NCBI GenBank assembly: GCA_028829895.1
Contig: CM054181.1
Coordinates: 66,703,259-66,767,258 of the forward strand
Origin: Sinotaia quadrata
Lineage: Eukaryota > Mollusca > Gastropoda > Architaenioglossa > Viviparidae
Direction: 5' to 3'
Length of the DNA stretch: 64,000 nucleotides
The notes beneath the pieces are model-generated. The model did no database searches. It saw nothing but the letters and a program-made list of their open reading frames with translations, and had not been told where the DNA came from. The position numbers and the translations under genes are program-made. Shown here in pieces: positions 14,104 through 27,730 of the stretch (the first letter of the stretch is position 1; each line of letters begins with the position of its first letter).

Positions 14104-17100
14104 ATGGTGGATTACAAATATGAATTGTCAGGCAGTCATTTCAGTGAGGTACTGTTGTACATGGAGGGGAGACGATCAGACGCAGACAATGTTCTCTGTG
14201 ACCTTTGTTTCATTGTGCCACAAGGTCGGGTGTATGCGCATCGTTGTGTATTAGCAGCATGTAGTGCTTATTTCCAGGTATGGGTATTTTTGGTAACTAA
14301 TAGTGAAGAATTTATCCTCATCTTTTCAAAGGAAAATGTTGCGCTGTACCCCACCCTGAAAGTTAGCATTTTAAAAGAAACTATTTTTTTTTTTATGGGA
14401 CTACTTAGTGAGTGAAAACTGGGTATAGCCTTTTCAGGGTTACAAAAGTTTTCAAATAACTTATATTAAATAGCATATGTCTTGTGTTCATTACTCCAGC
14501 TCCAAACAGGCTGTGTTCTGTATCTACAGTAGTACACATTCTACATTCACAACACATTATTTGAAAATTTATTTCCTACAAAACTGCAGCCTAATCAACC
14601 ATTGATGTAAAGTTGACATTTCAAAGAAAATCAAATACTATACATCATAAGCACACTGTTACTGTGTTTAATGTTAGTCTAAACTATTTCTGGTAGCATT
14701 TAACATATTTTTTTAACCTAAATAAATGCTATCAGTTTTGTCAGGTCAGTGTTACTGTAAAAAAATACAACCAGACAAATCCCCAAACTGAAAAGCTTTG
14801 CACTCTGACTTTTCATTGTTTCAATAATTAAATCTAACTACTTTAGTCCTTTTTTACTCTAACATTAGGCTCTGGACTAGACCTCCCTGTTTTATCGATA
14901 TATGTAATTATCTTCTTTGTCAGCATTGTAAAATGCTTCATTTCTTGTCATTTTGAAAGATTTTATTCCATTTCCAGTCTTCAGAAAGTAACAGGCACAG
15001 ACCACTGGAATACTGTATTCATAACTATTCATGCAACCATGGCACACATGTAGTTGTACTGCATTTCTTTGCATGACACACAAGGCTTGTGTGCTTGTAG
15101 TTTGAATTTACAACTATCATCATTCATAAATTAGTTTTGTATGAATCATCTTTAAGTGTGTGGACATCTACCATATATTATAAGTATTAATTTTGCTCTA
15201 GTGTAGCAAACTATGCCCATTTAAATCTCTATACCATTGTATTGTATCAGTATTGAAGGACTTACTATTAAAAGTGACAAATCCATGAAATGGTAAATTT
15301 GGCTAGGAAACATTTCATCATATTCATGCCTTCTAATTGGAATATTTGTTGTGGCTGATTGTCAGTAGGAACATTTGCTTTTGGCTAAGTGATTTACCTT
15401 TATATATACTAATACATGTATATACTATTTTTAAATCTGGTGTTCAATCCTTTTATTGATAATTTTAAATTATTTTTTTCTACCTCTAATTCAGGTTGTC
15501 CTTAACACTTTTTGTTTTAAAAATTATTTCAGGGCATGTTTTCTGGAGCTTTTGCTGAATCACTGTCAGCTCACAGTAGTAGCATTATGGAAATTGACCT
15601 TAGTGAGACCTGCACTGAAATTTCCCACCTAGAAGTACTAATATCATGCTTATATACAGGTCAACTTATATTAAAACCTGACAGCATTTCTGGAGTTCTG
15701 AATCTAGCATGTTACCTGTTATTAGAACCTGTGCGTGACCTGTGTGTGCGCTACCTCTTAGAAACATTCTCCTTGCAAACCTGTGTCCTGTACATGACTT
15801 TGGCAGACAAGCATAGTTTGTCGCTTGTGCTCAGTCGGGCAAAGGAAATGATTGCTGCTAGATTTCATGACTATTTCATCCACCAAAGAGAAATGTGGTC
15901 AGTGTCCAGCAGTTGTCTGCAGCAGCTGGGCCCACTCTTTGGCTATGTGCATTTGCAGCCATTTATGCAGTTCCTTCTTCATTGGATTGAAGGAATGCCT
16001 CGAGACACTTATGCCATCAGCAGTGAGAATGTTAAATCATATTATTGTAAAAGCGCCAAAGTCTCCAAAAGTGAAAGAACTCAAACAGCAACCACTATAC
16101 TAAAGTCATATTGCCAGACTGTACACCAGGCTTATTTTAATTCTGATAGCCACTTATACTTTTCTCCACTCCTTCTGACAGGACCTGTTGAGACGATCAA
16201 AGCTTTGGAAGAAGTGGTCCTACAGGAAATCAAAGTTGGATTGACTGCAGATGGTAATACTGTTGAATTGGAAAAATCATCTGACATTACAGAATGTAAA
16301 GAACTTGCACAGTTAGTAGATAAGAATATTTCTGATATTGTGGATGGTGGAAGGAGAGACCAGATTTGCAAAACAGATGCCCAGGTCACTGCAACAGTAT
16401 ATAATCAGACTGAAAATGTGAACACAGCTGTTGACTCGGAAGCGGGGATATCAACTCATCAGATTTATAATGTAGCTGATGCAGAAGATGATGACAGTAT
16501 TCTAAAATCACCCAGCACATTGAATGAAGAAAATAATATATGTGCTTTGGGTGTTATGTCAGATTCATCTTATCCAAGCACTAGCACAGAACTTGAGCAG
16601 TGTGTCAGTGAGAACAGTGCTTTAAGTGCTAAAATCTGTGGAGAGAGAATTAGTGACTTCAGTATACAAATGAAATCTAGCTCTCACACACTGATTGAGA
16701 ATGCTACTGATACTGCATGTACAATGCTATTTGCTTTAGTTCCTAGCAAAAAGACAGTTGCATACATTACAGCAGTGGATTGTATGGCCAACCGACCACG
16801 TCACTGTGATGCAGAACTTGAGGTGTGTTTGTACCATATTAAATACAGACAGTGGCTGCATGCTGGTACCACAATATTTCCTGATATCTTGGAAGAGAAG
16901 AGTTGCTGGCGGGCAGCTTGCCTACATCACACTGCATATTTTGTTAGGTGATGCTAAATTTTATTTTGTATTTGTGCAGTGCCCCATTTTCTTATATTAT
17001 TTTATTATTAGTTTGCTTGTCTTTTTCAAATGTCAAGCTCATTTGGTATCAAGCTGAACTGAAAATCGTTTAGTCAAATGTTTAATATCAATCTGGGCTG

Positions 17101-20100
17101 AAGCAGTGAAATTAGCCAAACAACAAATTTAACAGTGCTGAAATGGTGAATTTGGTCTAACATTTAAAATCGAACTTGGCTAAAAAGGGGGAATTTAGTC
17201 AAACATTTAAAATAGAACTTGGCTGAAAGGATGAATTTTAATCAAGCAATTAAAGTAGAACTTGACTGAAAGGGTGAATTTAGTCAAGCACTTACAAAGG
17301 AACTTGTCTGAAAGGATGGAGAATAAAATTTTATAGGCCTATGTGAATATATATATTTAAAAAATATATAAATGAATCAGAATGTTTTAAGTTTTCTTTT
17401 TATTATTTTTTAGTAACAGTTTGATTGTGTCAGTTATAAGTGTGTTACATACACAATATATTTATATACTATTTCAGTTTTTTTCAGTTTACTAACAAGT
17501 ATATTAAGAATTTTGGTTAAGAATTCAGTTTATTGCTGGTCCCCTTTATTTTGTCTTGATTAATTTTGTCTTGAATAATTAAATCAGTAATGGTTGCTTT
17601 TTTATCTACAGCAGAAATTTGAGAAAAGGATAAATTAATATTATTAATAAAAGATAATGCATGATTTGTTCCATGTCAGTGTAAAAATGATTTTTCCCAC
17701 AACAGACAATGATGAATTAATATTATGAATAAAAGATAATGCATCATTTGCTTCTGGTGTAAGTGTAAAAAAGGAATTACTTGTTTCAAAGCAAAGTACA
17801 ATAGACTCTAGATGGATGAGAAACTGATTAATTACAGATATTTTTATGGAAATATATATATAATGTATATAAGTATACATAAGTATATACATATATAAGT
17901 ATAATATATAATGCTGTTACAAACTTATCTACTCATTGCTGAAATAGTAACTGTATGAGGAATGCCACAAGTAATAATATCACCTGTGTAAGGGATGAAA
18001 CAGGTTTCTTTATAATAGCATCTATGTTAGGAATGACACAGATTATTACAATGGACACTGAGTGATGGATGACACAAGTTATTAGAATAACACCTGTGTG
18101 AGGAATGACAAAGGCCGCTGCTGCTGCTAGTGGCACTGAGAGAGCCCTTTCATTTGTAGAGTTGTTTTTAATTTTCTTTAAATAACTGTCTATTAAAAAG
18201 TATTATATGTGAATTCTAGATGTACAAGGACCAGCTGATGAGGAGTTTTTTGTTTTAAAAAGATAATTTATTGTTTTTAAAGCTATTTTATTTATTTTAT
18301 GGTTGAATACAAGATGCTACATAAAGAATAAGTTCTGTAATTGATGTTTGAGTACAAGGCACTATTATACTATATTAAAGAAACAATGCTATTATAAAAT
18401 GTCACTGTGTTAAATAAGAGGTTCTAATTTCCAAGAAAAAATGAACAATAATGGCTAAACAAATTCTGTTCAAAAGTGAACATGGAGTTTCAATTTTTAT
18501 TAATTTTTTTTAAATGTATTTTGGATATAATTTCTTTTTTGGATTTAATTTCTTTTGTGCTATTAACTAATTAACTGTGTTATGTTTCATGACAACTGTA
18601 ACTTATAAATCAAATTACAAGATACTGGATAATAATAATAATGTGGAATTTTATTATTGCTTTATATCCTAAGATCACTAAGTTCTTCTAAATTTAGTCA
18701 TTAATAATCTGTGTAATCCCAAGCTAAGAAAAGGTTTTATCTGTGATGAACTAATCTAGCACTTCTTGGCTACCCAAGAAGTGCATCCGTTAAAAATTTT
18801 TAAAGAACATTAATTAATTTTTTTTTGTTGTAAAAATTGTTTGTATATCATATTGAATTCTTTGTACTCTTTCTAGCCTTCCGAAGCGAATTATGCTTAC
18901 ACTTGATCTCACTACACTGACATGGGGAAAGATCGACTGCTCAGCTGTGTTTCAGGATCTGGTCAGTGAGGTGCGCAGTGTTGTCCCAATAGTGGTCAAT
19001 GGACATCTTTATGTATTGGTCTCTGATAAAATAAAACTAGTAAGTTATCTATTAAAGCATTAAGCAGCACACAAAATACTATCATATACTGATAAAATAA
19101 AACTAGTAAGTTATCTATGAAAGCATTAAGCAGCACACAAAATACTATCATATACTGATAAAATAAAACAAGTAAGTTATCTATGAAGGCATTAAACAGC
19201 ACACAACACTATCCTGTACTGTCAACTTTTGAATATCCGAGTAGTTGGGGGTGGGGGTGACATAGAAAACCCCGAAACATTGATAATGCAGGATGTACTG
19301 TTGATTATAAATGGAATTAAGTTTCAGCATTATTTAAGGCATGCAAAATGCAATCTAAAGTTTTCAAAGTCATTGATTATAACTGAGATTAGTTTCCTTA
19401 TTTAAAGCATGCAGAATGTAATCTAAATAGTTTTAAAAGTACATAATCATTTACAGTGATAAGTATTAGGTTGTTTCATGTTATATGCATTACACACACA
19501 CACACATGTATGCATACACATTTGTGCGCATACATACCATTAGATATGTTGTCCTGTACTAAACTTGAGCTTAACGATCCCTCATTTGCTATTGTGATGC
19601 AGTTGACAATCATATAATCATCTTTGAATAAAAGACACTAATAAGGTATATTCATATCACTATTTTAATTAATACAGTCTTTTCTCTGCCAATCTTGGTT
19701 GTACCCAAAGTCAGAGTTAGGCACTCTTTACTCTCCCAACTTGTTTTTGTTTTGTGTAATCTTGTTTTTTTTCTTCTTTTTTTCATTTTTAAAGGTCCTT
19801 TCAACGTTTGACACATTTCTATTTTGAAGTACTGAGTACTTTCAACCAGATTGCTGCTGCAACATATACTATAGTTCCATACTCACTGCTGTTGCAACAT
19901 ATACTATACTATAGTTCCATACTCAATGCTGTTGCAACATATACTATACTATAGTTCCATACTCACTGCTGTTGCAACATTTACTATAGTTCCATACTCG
20001 CTGCTGTTGCAGAAACAGGTAGTGCCACCGCTCTAGAGTGTCTTTCTCCAAAAATAATAATAATAAAGACAGCACACATATAAAGACTTAATAAAATGCT

Positions 20101-23100
20101 TAATTTATAAAAGCTCCAAGCACTTTATAATAATTACACATTAAATATATGTCAGTTTAATAGTTGATCAGCCCTATAGCTGTTTATTGAAGTTCATCTT
20201 GTTAGAACCATATATACTTCAGCAACATTTTATCATTTTGAAGCACTGCCATGTGAATGACTCTCACGTTAAAGACAAATAATGCATTTTGAAAAGGAAT
20301 GTAAAATAATACGGGTATTTATGCTTATGAAAATATTATAAAGAATATGTCTAATGCTCACAAGGAATTGTAGTGTGAAGAATTACCAGTCTTGCTAAGA
20401 AAATGTTCATGTATGAAGACATCAGTTAAATTGGAATGGGGCTAGAATTTTCAAATAATGTATAATAACATAGTTCTAATTTTTCAATTTATTATTGTAA
20501 ACTGATTTTGCATTTGTTTTAAACATTCACAGACTGGTAATTCTAGCATGTACATGACACAGCAGCGCTATTTGCGACTGGAAGCAGATGGGAGTTGGAA
20601 AGTAATAGCTGATGTTCAGCATGAACATACCTCCACTCCGTTGTCCAATCTATCAGTCAGTGGGGACAGAGTTTATGTCATTAAGGCTGATATCACATTG
20701 ACCATGGAAAAAAGCCTTCTGGTCATCAAAGAGGGACACATATTTCATGCAAACACAGGTATGTTTATCAGTACTTAAGATATATGTATTATTGTCTTGC
20801 AGAGAATCTCTCGAAAGTTTGGAAATAAATTGAAATCAGAGGGTGAGGATAAAAGTAAAGTTAGTAAATTAAAATTAATAAGTAAATAAAATTGGATTTT
20901 TTTTTCTACATAATTTAAGTTTATCCAGAATGGCTTACCAAGTGAGCATATGTTATAGGTTTTTATGTATATTCAAGACTGACCCTGTGAGAGATGATAC
21001 TGACTGGCTACCTCCCCCTGGGGCACAAGAATTTGGCTAGTTTACAGAAACCTGTAACACTTAAGCTCACCTGGTTGAATAAATGAAAAAATGTTAAGTA
21101 CTCACTTAAAACCAAAGGTGACAAGAGATTCCAAAACACTTTACACTGTGAACATATATACACTTAAATTTAAAATATTTCTTGTTGCTGTGCTATTTCA
21201 GGAATAGTTCATGTTTGAATACAAAAACTGCTTGACATAAATCTGTTGGCAAAAGCTCATATCCTGCTTTTTTTTTGTTTAGATATTGCCATCTGTATAT
21301 ACATATCATATAAACAATCTCTGGATTTTGCAAGGGTTGCATTTAGGAAACTTTAGCATACATAGATTTTTCATTTTGGAAACAGCTGAATACATGAACA
21401 CTGCAAAAAATGCGCATAAAATCATGTTTTAAAATGACTGAATGCAAAATGTTGCCATGTTGTATGTTCCTACTTTGTGTCATACCTTCCTCACTTCTAT
21501 TACATGACATTTGTTTTCATTTTCTTTTGTTACCAAAAACTTCTATCAAAATTCTTATAATGGGTTTATTGTGTTCGTTGGAATTTACATAAACCTCCTG
21601 TCTTTGTGTAACTTTGAATAATGTTTGTTACAAATAATATTCACCTTCTGAATGTAATTTGCCTCATAAATATACCATCTCACAGTTTTAATCAAAAATA
21701 CAAATTTTTCTCTTTAAATAGTAGCATTTTTTTATCATGGGATTAACTGCTTTCATTGCATCTGTGCTAATCCACCATTTTGCTGTACTTCTTGATTTAT
21801 TTATGAATAAACTAAGGCAGGTGCATGTGCTACTACATCAAGAAAGAAATTTAAACATGACAATTTAAATTTGACAGTCTGACAACTTGTACATCTAGAA
21901 AATCCATTTGTTGTATTTCATTATTTCAAGAGAATTTTCCTTGTCAGAATTCAGACAAAACAGTGAATTAGATTTCTGTTTATTTTGTCATGATGTTTTT
22001 ATAGCACTTGTGAAAAGGATTGATTACAAGAACTCTCTGATCCCTGATGAGTGCATGAAACAAGAAGAAAAATGCTAGAAGGTGATTGTGTGTTTCAATA
22101 GACAATTTCTTGCAAAGAAAATATTTGATAACCATTTCATGCGAACAGATATCAACCTAATGCCTCTAGCCATCCACATTTACTTCCAGAAATGATGTTT
22201 ATCTTAACCAGTTTTGAGAGGTATGAAAGTTGGTTTTTTTTAATAATCAGTGGAGCAACTGCAGTTGTTAGAGAACATTTTTCACTCGGTACGTTCTCTT
22301 GTCCCGAGGTCATTAATTATCGATAAAGTTCAAATAATGGCAGAAATAATTTTTCTAGTCATTTTGCAGATGTCAGCTCTTCTTAGTAACACATTAATTC
22401 ATTACAAATGATTTTATGTATATATTTATTTAATATATTACATACCACATCTTGTGATAATCTAGAATGAGAACCTGAAATATAATTATTTGGTCAGTAA
22501 CGATATTTGAGCATTGTAAATGTAGATAATGACTAATGCTGACTGGCTACGTGCTTGTGTGTGCGCGCATGTGTGTTTTGGCAAATTGATGCATCTACCT
22601 ACATTCCATTCTGAATTACTGTCAGGAATCAGCCCATTTTTACCAAAGATAAATTATTTTAGCATTTCCCAGAAATGCAAATTAACAAAAAGAAGTGTTT
22701 ATTGTATTTTAAAATTATAGTCTGCATATTGTTTTTAACTGAACTTTCATATTTACTTATATTGATTTAAGTACATCTTTATTAAATTGGGGAGAATTTC
22801 TAATGAATTATTCTAATAATATTCACATCTTTTAAGAATAAACATATTTAGTCTGCATGAAAAATGTATTATCTTTTACAATGTTTGCATTAAAAAAAAA
22901 ATGATTTTTTTTTAATGCAGAAAGTGAAAAATAATACATTAATTTGAAAGTATTTCCAAAACAACTTATAATAGTTGATGAATTTCTTTCAGCTCCACAT
23001 TTAATATTGGCATATAATTAAATATGATTGTTTAATTTTGTGGAGATTTATTTTGATATTGCTCCTGCAGCCACATAAATATTCTGTTTGAAAGATTGTA

Positions 23101-24904
23101 TTTTTTTATTCACAGTAGTACCATTTGGGCATTAAAATACACAAATTGATATGTAGGAGTAGGCAAGTCTATTAATATATTTATCTCTGTTTAATTTAAA
23201 TTAATGAGAATAATTAAATATGTCAGCAGTTAAAAATTATGTTTTTATTTGGTTGAAAAAGATTTTATTTACCAGCTTTGAATAGAAATTTCAATATTTA
23301 TGCCATAGGTGAGATTGTCAAGTTCCATGGAATTACATTTGCACCATCACCCATGCGAGTGTTGGTCCACAATGAAATCTTGTACATTGTGGATGGAGAT
23401 GGTTGGTCACGATGTCTGAGACCAGACCAACAACTGTGGGATTCCTTAGAAAAAGTAGACCTGTCTGATATTCGTTGGTGAGAACAGACATTTTATGTTT
23501 CTATGCAAACCAGTGCACTATTTTCCTGTATTATTGTCTTGAGGAAAGCTATTATACTGTTTATGATTGTTTTATGAATTTAAGAAACATTACAAGCTGG
23601 TTTGATAAATGTAATGTTGTATTGTTCAAAGTACATTTTTTAATATATTTTTTCTGATTACCTATTGTTTAGTCATAATCCCTTCTACACCATGCTTATG
23701 TCCAACTTCCAAGTCAGCATTAAATGCCTATCTCAGGATAATCCTTCATCTTCCCAACCATAAAGTACCTTATTGGCACTAGGGACTGAGTTTCCAAGAC
23801 TTGCCTGTTGTCACTAGTGACTAAATTTTTAGGACTTAGTGACTGAGTTTCCAGGACTTAGTGACCGAGTTTCCAGGACTTAGTGACTTTTTAGGCTTTC
23901 CTGTTATCATTAGTGGCTGAGTTCCCAGGACTGTTTGCCTGTATATCCTGTTATCATTAGTGGCTGAGTTGCCAAGACTTAGTCACAGTTTGCCTCTATA
24001 TCCTGTTATCATTAGTGGCTGAGTTCCCAGGACTGTTTGCCTGTATATCCTGTTATCATTAGTGGCTGAGTTGCCAAGACTAAGTCACTGTTTGCCTGTA
24101 TATCCTGGGAGTGAAATGATCTTGTGCTGCATAACTGTTCACTTATGGATAAACCTTTGATAGGTGGCGCAATAATTCTGTCTGCACTTTCTGTCCAGTG
24201 CTTAACAAATGATCTTCACAAATTCAAGATCTTGGACTGTGTGTCATCAACATGATCAAATAAATTTATACAGGTCATCATGACATACTTTAAATCATGA
24301 CAGAATAATGTATAATTATTAATTAAATTAAAAGATGGATGAATGGAATTTTGTTGTCACACTTTTCATGTAGAATAATTTAGTTAGTTTACTTTCTCAT
24401 TCACTGTAAACTATTCTTTAAATCAAGTTTACTTTTTCTCATTCACTGTAGTTATCCTTTAGATGTAGATGACTTTATCTTATTTAGTGTTGGATGCTAT
24501 CCTTTAGATTTAGATGACTTTATCTCATTCATTTTAGGATGTTATCCTTTAGGTATAGATGACTTTATCTCATTTATTGTAGGATGCTCTAGATTTAGAT
24601 GACTTTTTATCTCATTCAATGTGGGATTACATTTAAACGTTGCAGGTGCCGGGCTGCTTCTGATCACGTACACTTTCCGTGTTTGACAAATATTTCGGCT
24701 GCTATGGGAGCATCTGTTTGGGAGTTTGCTGGGTTCCTTGAACACAACTCTGCTTTGTCAGAATTAACAGTGGGACATGAAGGAAAAATCACTACTATTC
24801 AACACCCACCTCCACCGTTTCATTTTATGACCGCATTGACTGTGGGGCAAGTCAGCTTAGAAGTGGTGTCCTGTTTGAAACCCTGTTTCTACTTGCACAG
24901 CTAA
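14104..24904 (+). CDS. BTB/BACK/kelch-like protein, 6 exons, 812 aa
   Basis: Coding exons: 14104-14277, 15533-16947, 18877-19039, 20533-20758, 23276-23477 and 24646-24904 (2439 nt). Junctions are GT/AG and phases agree. Residues about 10-125 form a BTB/POZ fold, with hallmarks CDLCFIV, YAHRCVLAACSAYFQGMF, AFAES and ISCLYTGQL. A BACK-like helical region follows (to about 225). Next comes a long acidic, Ser/Thr-rich linker (about 225-455), and then a C-terminal half that reads like diverged kelch blades, with few Gly-Gly pairs but recurring patterns such as VNGHLYVLV, SGDRVYVIK and HNEILYIVDGDG. Known BTB-kelch proteins are substrate adaptors of Cullin-3 ubiquitin ligases or actin-linked scaffolds; which applies here is unknown. 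The ATG lies directly after an acceptor AG, so a non-coding 5' exon probably exists upstream. I do not recognise the orthologue. Confidence 0.87.
17060..17322. repeat. 43 bp tandem repeat, about 5-6 copies
   Basis: 'gaacttg(g/a/t)ct' recurs at 17172, 17215, 17258 and 17300, giving a 43 bp period, with older copies on the left. It starts about 110 bp into intron 2 of the kelch gene. Confidence 0.85.
17631..17776. repeat. 82 bp tandem duplication
   Basis: 'aaagataatgcat' occurs at 17650 and 17732 with matching flanks, in intron 2 of the kelch gene. Confidence 0.8.
17950..18112. repeat. About 36-40 bp degenerate tandem repeat, about 4 copies
   Basis: Repeated 'aggaatgacacaagttatta' and 'cacctgtgt' phrases, diverged from copy to copy, in intron 2 of the kelch gene. 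Confidence 0.7.
19023..19215. repeat. 66 bp tandem triplication containing the exon 3 splice donor
   Basis: Copies start 'ctgataaaataaaa' at 19023, 19089 and 19155. The first copy holds the last 17 coding bases of kelch-gene exon 3 plus its donor (gtaagt at 19040). The next two copies, in the intron, repeat both the exon end and the donor (gtaagt at 19106 and 19172). Copies are nearly identical, so the event is recent. Reading past the first donor meets an in-frame TAA within eight codons. Confidence 0.93.
19852..20012. repeat. About 41-46 bp tandem repeat, 4 copies
   Basis: 'gctgttgcaacatatactat' plus 'agttccatactc' is repeated four times, with an extra 'actat' in two copies. It lies in intron 3 of the kelch gene. 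Confidence 0.9.
20759..23275 (+). other. Intron 4 of the kelch gene
   Basis: 2.5 kb of AT-rich intron. I see no gene. A short hairpin with matching 'agagaac' and 'gttctct' arms lies at about 22251-22280; it is too short for a claim of function. Confidence 0.6.
23800..24105. repeat. Short interleaved tandem repeats (about 25 and 54 bp)
   Basis: 'agtgactgagtttccaggact' and 'tgttatcattagtggctgag' phrases alternate several times. It lies in intron 5 of the kelch gene. Confidence 0.85.
24385..24625. repeat. About 45-55 bp tandem repeat ending at an acceptor
   Basis: 'tagatgactttatctcatt' recurs about four times, preceded by two 'gtttactttctcattcactgta' copies. The array ends about 20 bp before the acceptor of the last kelch-gene exon. 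Confidence 0.8.
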
Positions 24905-27725
24905 AAATGGTGTGTTTTATACATGATCATACATTCTAATTTTATGTTTGCATATTTGTCTCATCACAATTCACTCATTCACCCAGGCACATGCAAATCA
25001 TTATAAGTGAAGGTTTAGATTAAAAATGACAAAGTAGGAGCTGTCACTACTAAACAGTTTTGCATGTAAAATAATGATAAATTATGTTTGTTCATTTTTA
25101 TTTATTTTTAATTATGTCAAGAGTATTTTAAGGGAAACTTTGTATTCATATACATAAAAATGTTCTCTTGGTCACTACATAGAACGAGCCAGCCAAAAAT
25201 AGTTACAGATAGACGAGCTTAATTTTCTGTATAAGCATGTGATCTGCAGTTCAGAAAGTCACAAAGTTCTAAGTTTTCATAATGTTACAAGAGAACAAAA
25301 TTGTTTTTTTACCTTTGGTCCAATGATTCAATTTTGTAAAATAGTTATAAAATTATTCCATATAAATTTTAGGAGTAGATGTTTTGAATATGATTTATTA
25401 TATAATGCAAATTCCTAACACTTATGATTAATTATTTAAGTATTTTGTTTTACCTAATATAACTTTCATATTTTTAACAATAAAAAAAATAATTTTTATA
25501 TTTTTTATAAAATTTTTTAAAGTAAACATATTTTAAACTCACCTCTGATATTGCTTTCCTCTCATAGCAAAGATGACCTACATTTCAAATGTGAAAAATG
25601 TAAATCAATTAAAAATTTTTTTTTTTCATTTTATTCTGGTTTGTTGAAGCTACAAGATGAGTACAGTGTGCATATAGAAGGCAAAATTTGTAATTCTGTG
25701 CTACTAAGGGAGCTAAATGAGTAGTGAGTCCAGTATGGTAAAGATGGGCTAGGTCCAACATATAAACTTGGAATATAGTTTTCAAGTTAGTCGATCTTTG
25801 TTTTACTGTCAGTGCATTTTTCTCAGAATGACATATTTGCTCCACCAGTCAACACATTAAGTACACTCTTCAATAACTAATTATTTTATGTGCCTGAAAT
25901 TTGACACACTGGCTCCTCATATATATAGTTGAAAGATACTTTAAAAAAACTTTAACAGTAGATTTTTAAAATATAAAATGTATTCAATTTCTTTTAGTTT
26001 TTTTGGATAGGTTGGGTGGTGGCATTAGCAAAATATTCATAACTGCTTTCTTTAATTTCAATTTTTTAAAACCTCTATCTGTAAATTTATTTAGTTTTTG
26101 TTGTAGATATGGGAAAAAACTTTCGTTTTTTTGCGTATAGTAAATATTTTTGTAATTTTTTTAAAGTCTGAATTAGTTTGTATTTTTAGACATTACAGAA
26201 TTAATAAACTAAAATTTAATAAGATTTTAAAACTAACAAATTATATTGCTTTCTTATACCAATAAAAAAAACAACTTATGTTCCAAATTAGAGGAATATA
26301 AGTTGATAAATAATAATTTTCCTTATTTATGGTCTAATTCATGTTTAGGTTTTGCATTTTACAGGTAATTAATTTTTTACTTACTTTTAGATTGGTTTTT
26401 AAATTTACTTCTATCCCAGTTGTATTCTTGCAATAGAATTTATTGTGAATATATTGTGAATCACTTCAGATCTGGAATTTAAGATTTTTGATCTGGAAAA
26501 AATCTTGGAAATTTCCATGATCATCCTCATTGATATTACCATGTAATTAAAATTCATCTTTTGGCAGATTTATCTCAGTGATAGATGGTGGGTTATCTGC
26601 ACTTTTTCCTCCTAGTTATTTAGTAACCCTGTGCTTTCTGTATTACTATTTTTTTTTTTCCATTTGTCTTTTTGAGAGGTTTTTAATGATCCCTTTCCCT
26701 CTTCTCCAGTAAAGAACAGTTGTTTGAACTTTTTTTCTGGTTTACAACATTTCAAGCAGTTCTCCCTCTTGGAGATAGCTGTCAGCATGGTGAGAAGAGG
26801 ATTAACAAACTAATATGTGGGAATTCTGCTTGTCTTTGCAAATAGTTGCTTGATGTTTGTTTTAATATAGAAAATTCTTACATTAAAGTCAATAGACACA
26901 ACTTAATTGATTTTATTTATGTAGTCACTAATAAGAAATTAAATGTCTGTGAACTTGTGTCAACTCTCTTCAAATGGCAACATAAAATAGTTGATCAGTT
27001 GTGATTGATGCCCAAACTTATTTACAAAATATTATTTTTTATATACATGTATTTTACTTTAAATACCAGTTGTATTTAACTAATCTTTTTAAAAAGTTAT
27101 ATTTTATTATTTCATGCTCATAATCTCACATTAAAAATCATAACAAAAGACATATCCTTGACCACCATCTTGAATTTTTCACAAATTACAGAATTACACT
27201 TCCTTCACAAAATCGTTCTAATTAATTCTGATTCTGAGCCTAAGCTGAATTCAGGTAGTAGTGATGCCTACTTAATGGAGGAAACCTCATATTAGCCTGG
27301 AGAAGATATAATTGTACCAAATTTGATTGGGAATACACCAAATGGAGAAAGGTTCATTTCTTGGATGTAAATTTTCTTTAGCATCAGTGAAAGATCAGTT
27401 CATATTGTTTTTATTCCTTGCATTTAGTTTTTATACTTCCACTTGCAAAATTACTTATTTAAAGTTAGAATAATATAGATTTCAAATAAAATGCCAAAGT
27501 TTAATTTTTTCATTTCATGACAATGGTTGCTAAGGAGCTAACGATGATCTTTCATTTTTTGTTCACCTGCTTACTTCTATTTAGTGTAAAGATGTTTACT
27601 TCGTGATATTAGACTGCTTCTTTTACCTGCTGTTTTCCAATTATTTTTATTTAAGGAGACAGTTGCACTACACCTAAGAGGGTTTTGTAGTATTTATATT
27701 TTAGAGTCAATGGTTATGATCCCTA
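24905..27725. other. Intergenic stretch after the kelch gene
   Basis: AT-rich, with the probable 3' UTR of the kelch gene at its left. No coding sequence, RNA gene or transposon end was recognised before the LTR element. Confidence 0.55.
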
Positions 27726-27730
27726 CCCCC

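Noticed and set aside
22251..22280. Hairpin with 7-base arms
   Set aside because: Too short to separate from chance in AT-rich intron DNA.
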